A program made the translations under genes and the position numbers. From an uncultured Collinsella sp. (GTDB lineage Bacteria > Actinomycetota > Coriobacteriia > Coriobacteriales > Coriobacteriaceae), in contig CATYVQ010000005.1 in assembly GCA_958413895.1 (NCBI GenBank), forward strand, positions 1-64,000: a stretch of DNA of 64,000 bases. The letters are read 5' to 3'. The notes beneath the pieces were generated by a model. It was not told the DNA's origin. It worked only from the letters and a program-made list of their open reading frames with translations, and did not search any database. How positions within the stretch are numbered: position 1 is the first letter of the stretch; the number at the start of each line of letters is the position of its first letter. Shown piece after piece: positions 62,142 through 64,000 of the stretch.

Positions 62142-62170
62142 CCTCCGCAGGGGTGCTTCCCTTGCGGAGG
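62142..62170 (-). terminator. Terminator of dxs
   Basis: cctccgcag and cttgcggagg pair around a short loop. On the minus strand the sequence reads aacctccgcaa...gcggaggattttg, 6 bp past the dxs stop. Confidence 0.8.
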
Positions 62171-62175
62171 TTTTC

Positions 62176-63957
62176 TTACTCGTTGAGTAGTCTCACGGCT
62201 TCGGCGGCCATATTCTCGACCGTCATGCCGTTCTGTGCGAGCAGTTCGTTGGGGTCGTAGCGGTCGGGGAAGCCCTTGGCGATGCCGAAGGTGCGCGTGC
62301 GCACGGGCGTGCAGGCCAGGTAGCACGCCACGCGCTCGCCCCAGCCGCCGTCCAAGATGCCGTCCTCGAGGGTGACGACAACGCGATGCTCGGCGGCAAG
62401 GCTATCGAGGAACTCACGGTCGAGCTCGGTCGCAAAGCGCGGGTTGACGAGCGTGGCCTCGATACCGTACTCGGCAGTCAGACGGTTTGCCACGCGCTCG
62501 CCCAGCTCAAAGAAATCGCCAAGCGCGAGCAGGGCAACGTCGCGGCCCTGACGCACCACGTTGTAGCGCGCGACGCCGTAATCGGTGCCCTCGGCGGGCG
62601 CCAAATCGGGGCGGCTAACCAGGCCGATGCCCGGTACGCGGATCGCCACGGGATGCTCGCGGTGGTCGAGCGACCAGCTCAGCATGGACAGATATTCCTC
62701 CATGCAGGCCGGCGCCAAGTAGCGCATGTTGGGAAGACCGCCCAGCATGGAAATATCAAAGAACGAAAGGTGCGTCTCGGACGTGGTGCCAAAGATTGAC
62801 GCACCAAACACCAGGATGGTTGCGGGGGCGTCGTTGAGGCACAGGTCGTGCCACAGCTCGTCGTAGGCGCGCTGCAAAAACGTGCCGTACACACCAAAGA
62901 CTGGCTTGGTGCCCGAGCGTGCAAGCGCGGTGGCAAAGGTCACGGCGTGCTCCTCGGCAATGCCCACATCGACGAACTGTTTGCCGGCGGCAGCGCGAAG
63001 CTCGGGTGTAAAGCCCATGATGTAGGGTGTGGCGGCCGTGATGCCCACGACCTGCGGATCGCGCTCGATGGCGGCGCTGAGCGCCTCGCCCGTAATGTCG
63101 GCATAGGTGCGCGGCGCAGGCTCGCTCGGATGGCCCGGGCAGAGCTTGCGTCCAGTTGCCATGTCAAACGGACCCACATGATGCCAGTGTTCGGGGTCGC
63201 TCTGGGCCGGCTCAAAGCCCTTGCCCTTGGCGGTCGAGACGTGCAGCACGATGGGGTGATCGATATCGCGCAGTTCCTGCAGCGCGTCGACTAGGGCCAA
63301 CACGTCGTTACCGGCGTCCAGATAGCGGTAGTCGAGCCCCATCGCGCGGAAAACGTTGCGCTCACAGGTGCCGTTGCTGGCGCGCAGCTCGGCCAGATTG
63401 CGATAGAGGCCACCGTGGTTCTCGGCGATGGACTGGTCGTTGTCATTGACGATGATGATTAGGTTGCTATCGAGTTCGGCGGCATTGTTAAAGCCCTCAA
63501 ACGCCAGGCCGCCCGAAAGCGAGCCGTCGCCAATAACGGTAATGACGTTGTACGCATCGCCCGCCAGGTCGCGCGCGTGGGCAAGGCCGCAGCCCAAGCT
63601 CACCGAGGTCGAGGTGTGACCCATGGCGAACAGGTCGTGCTCGGACTCGTCGGGATTGGCAAAGCCAGAAGCCTCACCATAACGCTCCGGATCGATATAA
63701 GTGTACGCGCGCCCCGTCAGCGCCTTGTGGGCGTAGGTCTGGTGCGAAACGTCAAAGACAATCTTGTCGATGGGGGAGTTAAACACGCGATGAAGCGCAA
63801 CCGTAAGCTCAACGACGCCCAAGTTGGGGGCAACGTGCCCGCCGACGGCGGCGGAGCTTTCGAGGATTGCCTGGCGGATTTCGCCGCAGAGCTGCGGGAG
63901 CTCGGCGCGATTAAGAGCCTTGACGTCCTCGGGCGTTGTCGTTTGCGTAAGCAGCAT
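62176..63957 (-). CDS. dxs: 1-deoxy-D-xylulose-5-phosphate synthase-like enzyme
   Basis: A 593-residue thiamine-diphosphate enzyme of the Dxs family, shorter than the usual 620-640. ThDP features are GDGSLSGG (143-150) with NDND near 171, and the catalytic Glu E335 in GIAEEHAVT. Several Dxs hallmarks differ. DVSHQTYAHK replaces DVGHQAYPHK, YLDAGND replaces the GPIDGHN-type motif, and FGASIFG replaces the DRAG segment whose Arg contacts glyceraldehyde 3-phosphate. It may be the housekeeping MEP-pathway enzyme of this lineage or a paralogue with a different acceptor. It starts at ATG 63957, 9 bp after another gene's stop. Confidence 0.85.
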   Translation of the reverse strand: MLLTQTTTPEDVKALNRAELPQLCGEIRQAILESSAAVGGHVAPNLGVVELTVALHRVFNSPIDKIVFDVSHQTYAHKALTGRAYTYIDPERYGEASGFANPDESEHDLFAMGHTSTSVSLGCGLAHARDLAGDAYNVITVIGDGSLSGGLAFEGFNNAAELDSNLIIIVNDNDQSIAENHGGLYRNLAELRASNGTCERNVFRAMGLDYRYLDAGNDVLALVDALQELRDIDHPIVLHVSTAKGKGFEPAQSDPEHWHHVGPFDMATGRKLCPGHPSEPAPRTYADITGEALSAAIERDPQVVGITAATPYIMGFTPELRAAAGKQFVDVGIAEEHAVTFATALARSGTKPVFGVYGTFLQRAYDELWHDLCLNDAPATILVFGASIFGTTSETHLSFFDISMLGGLPNMRYLAPACMEEYLSMLSWSLDHREHPVAIRVPGIGLVSRPDLAPAEGTDYGVARYNVVRQGRDVALLALGDFFELGERVANRLTAEYGIEATLVNPRFATELDREFLDSLAAEHRVVVTLEDGILDGGWGERVACYLACTPVRTRTFGIAKGFPDRYDPNELLAQNGMTVENMAAEAVRLLNE

Positions 63958-63966
63958 CGTTGTGGG

Positions 63967-64000
63967 TTACTCCATGCGAATCGTGCGCCGGCACTCCCTC
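63967..64000 (-). CDS. C-terminal end of an upstream gene (truncated by window edge)
   Basis: The minus-strand frame reads through ten sense codons (RECRRTIRME) to TAA at 63969-63967, 9 bp before the dxs start. The tight spacing suggests an operon with dxs, but too little sequence is present to identify the product. Confidence 0.35.
   Translation of the reverse strand, partial: RECRRTIRME

Overview
The window is high-GC bacterial chromosome, most consistent with a gut anaerobe of the class Coriobacteriia (Actinomycetota), probably Collinsella. This assignment is inference from GC-rich codon use, a fermentative gene set (pyruvate formate-lyase, phosphofructokinase, sucrose PTS, BceAB-like and exporter ABC systems) and a dense load of short intergenic inverted repeats. 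No rRNA, tRNA, CRISPR array, prophage or complete insertion sequence was seen.

Layout. 0-9 kb: DeoR regulator and class II aldolase (divergent), a Nudix-Vsr fusion, a BceAB-type ABC transporter, DAHP synthase. 9-16 kb: MarR regulator plus heterodimeric ABC exporter operon, then a short-chain dehydrogenase and 2-keto-3-deoxygluconate permease. 16-27 kb: anaerobic carbon block with a pyruvate formate-lyase split into a 683-residue core and an 83-residue glycyl-radical subunit, a LacI-controlled sucrose/fructan operon (GH32, PTS EIIBC, GH32), a DegV protein and the PFL-activating enzyme. 27-35 kb: a class A beta-lactamase-like hydrolase, MTA/SAH nucleosidase, EngB, and the aspartate-family set thrB, thrC, lysC, asd. 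35-49 kb: Ogt, ClC channel, GyrI-like protein, MacB-like ABC/FtsX pair, PfkA, a choloylglycine-hydrolase-like enzyme, M18 aminopeptidase, D-2-hydroxyacid dehydrogenase, methionine aminopeptidase. 49-64 kb: radical SAM protein, alpha/beta hydrolase, a GGDEF(degenerate)-REC-HD-GYP protein with an Hpt partner, a DUF2975-like/XRE pair, a BcrA-like ABC island that looks less GC-rich, a gamma-glutamyl hydrolase, a polar amino-acid ABC operon, and a divergent Dxs.

Two themes stand out. First, PFL appears to be a permanent two-subunit enzyme here, with both halves adjacent and the activase 7 kb away. Second, the intergenic DNA is rich in structured repeats. They include five large palindromes with unrelated, self-complementary arms but a conserved asymmetric internal loop; a two-hairpin 3' element abutting two stop codons; 62-bp and 80-bp tandem arrays built from alternating inverted motifs; several perfect arm-loop-arm elements; and six or seven copies of a terminator-like repeat.
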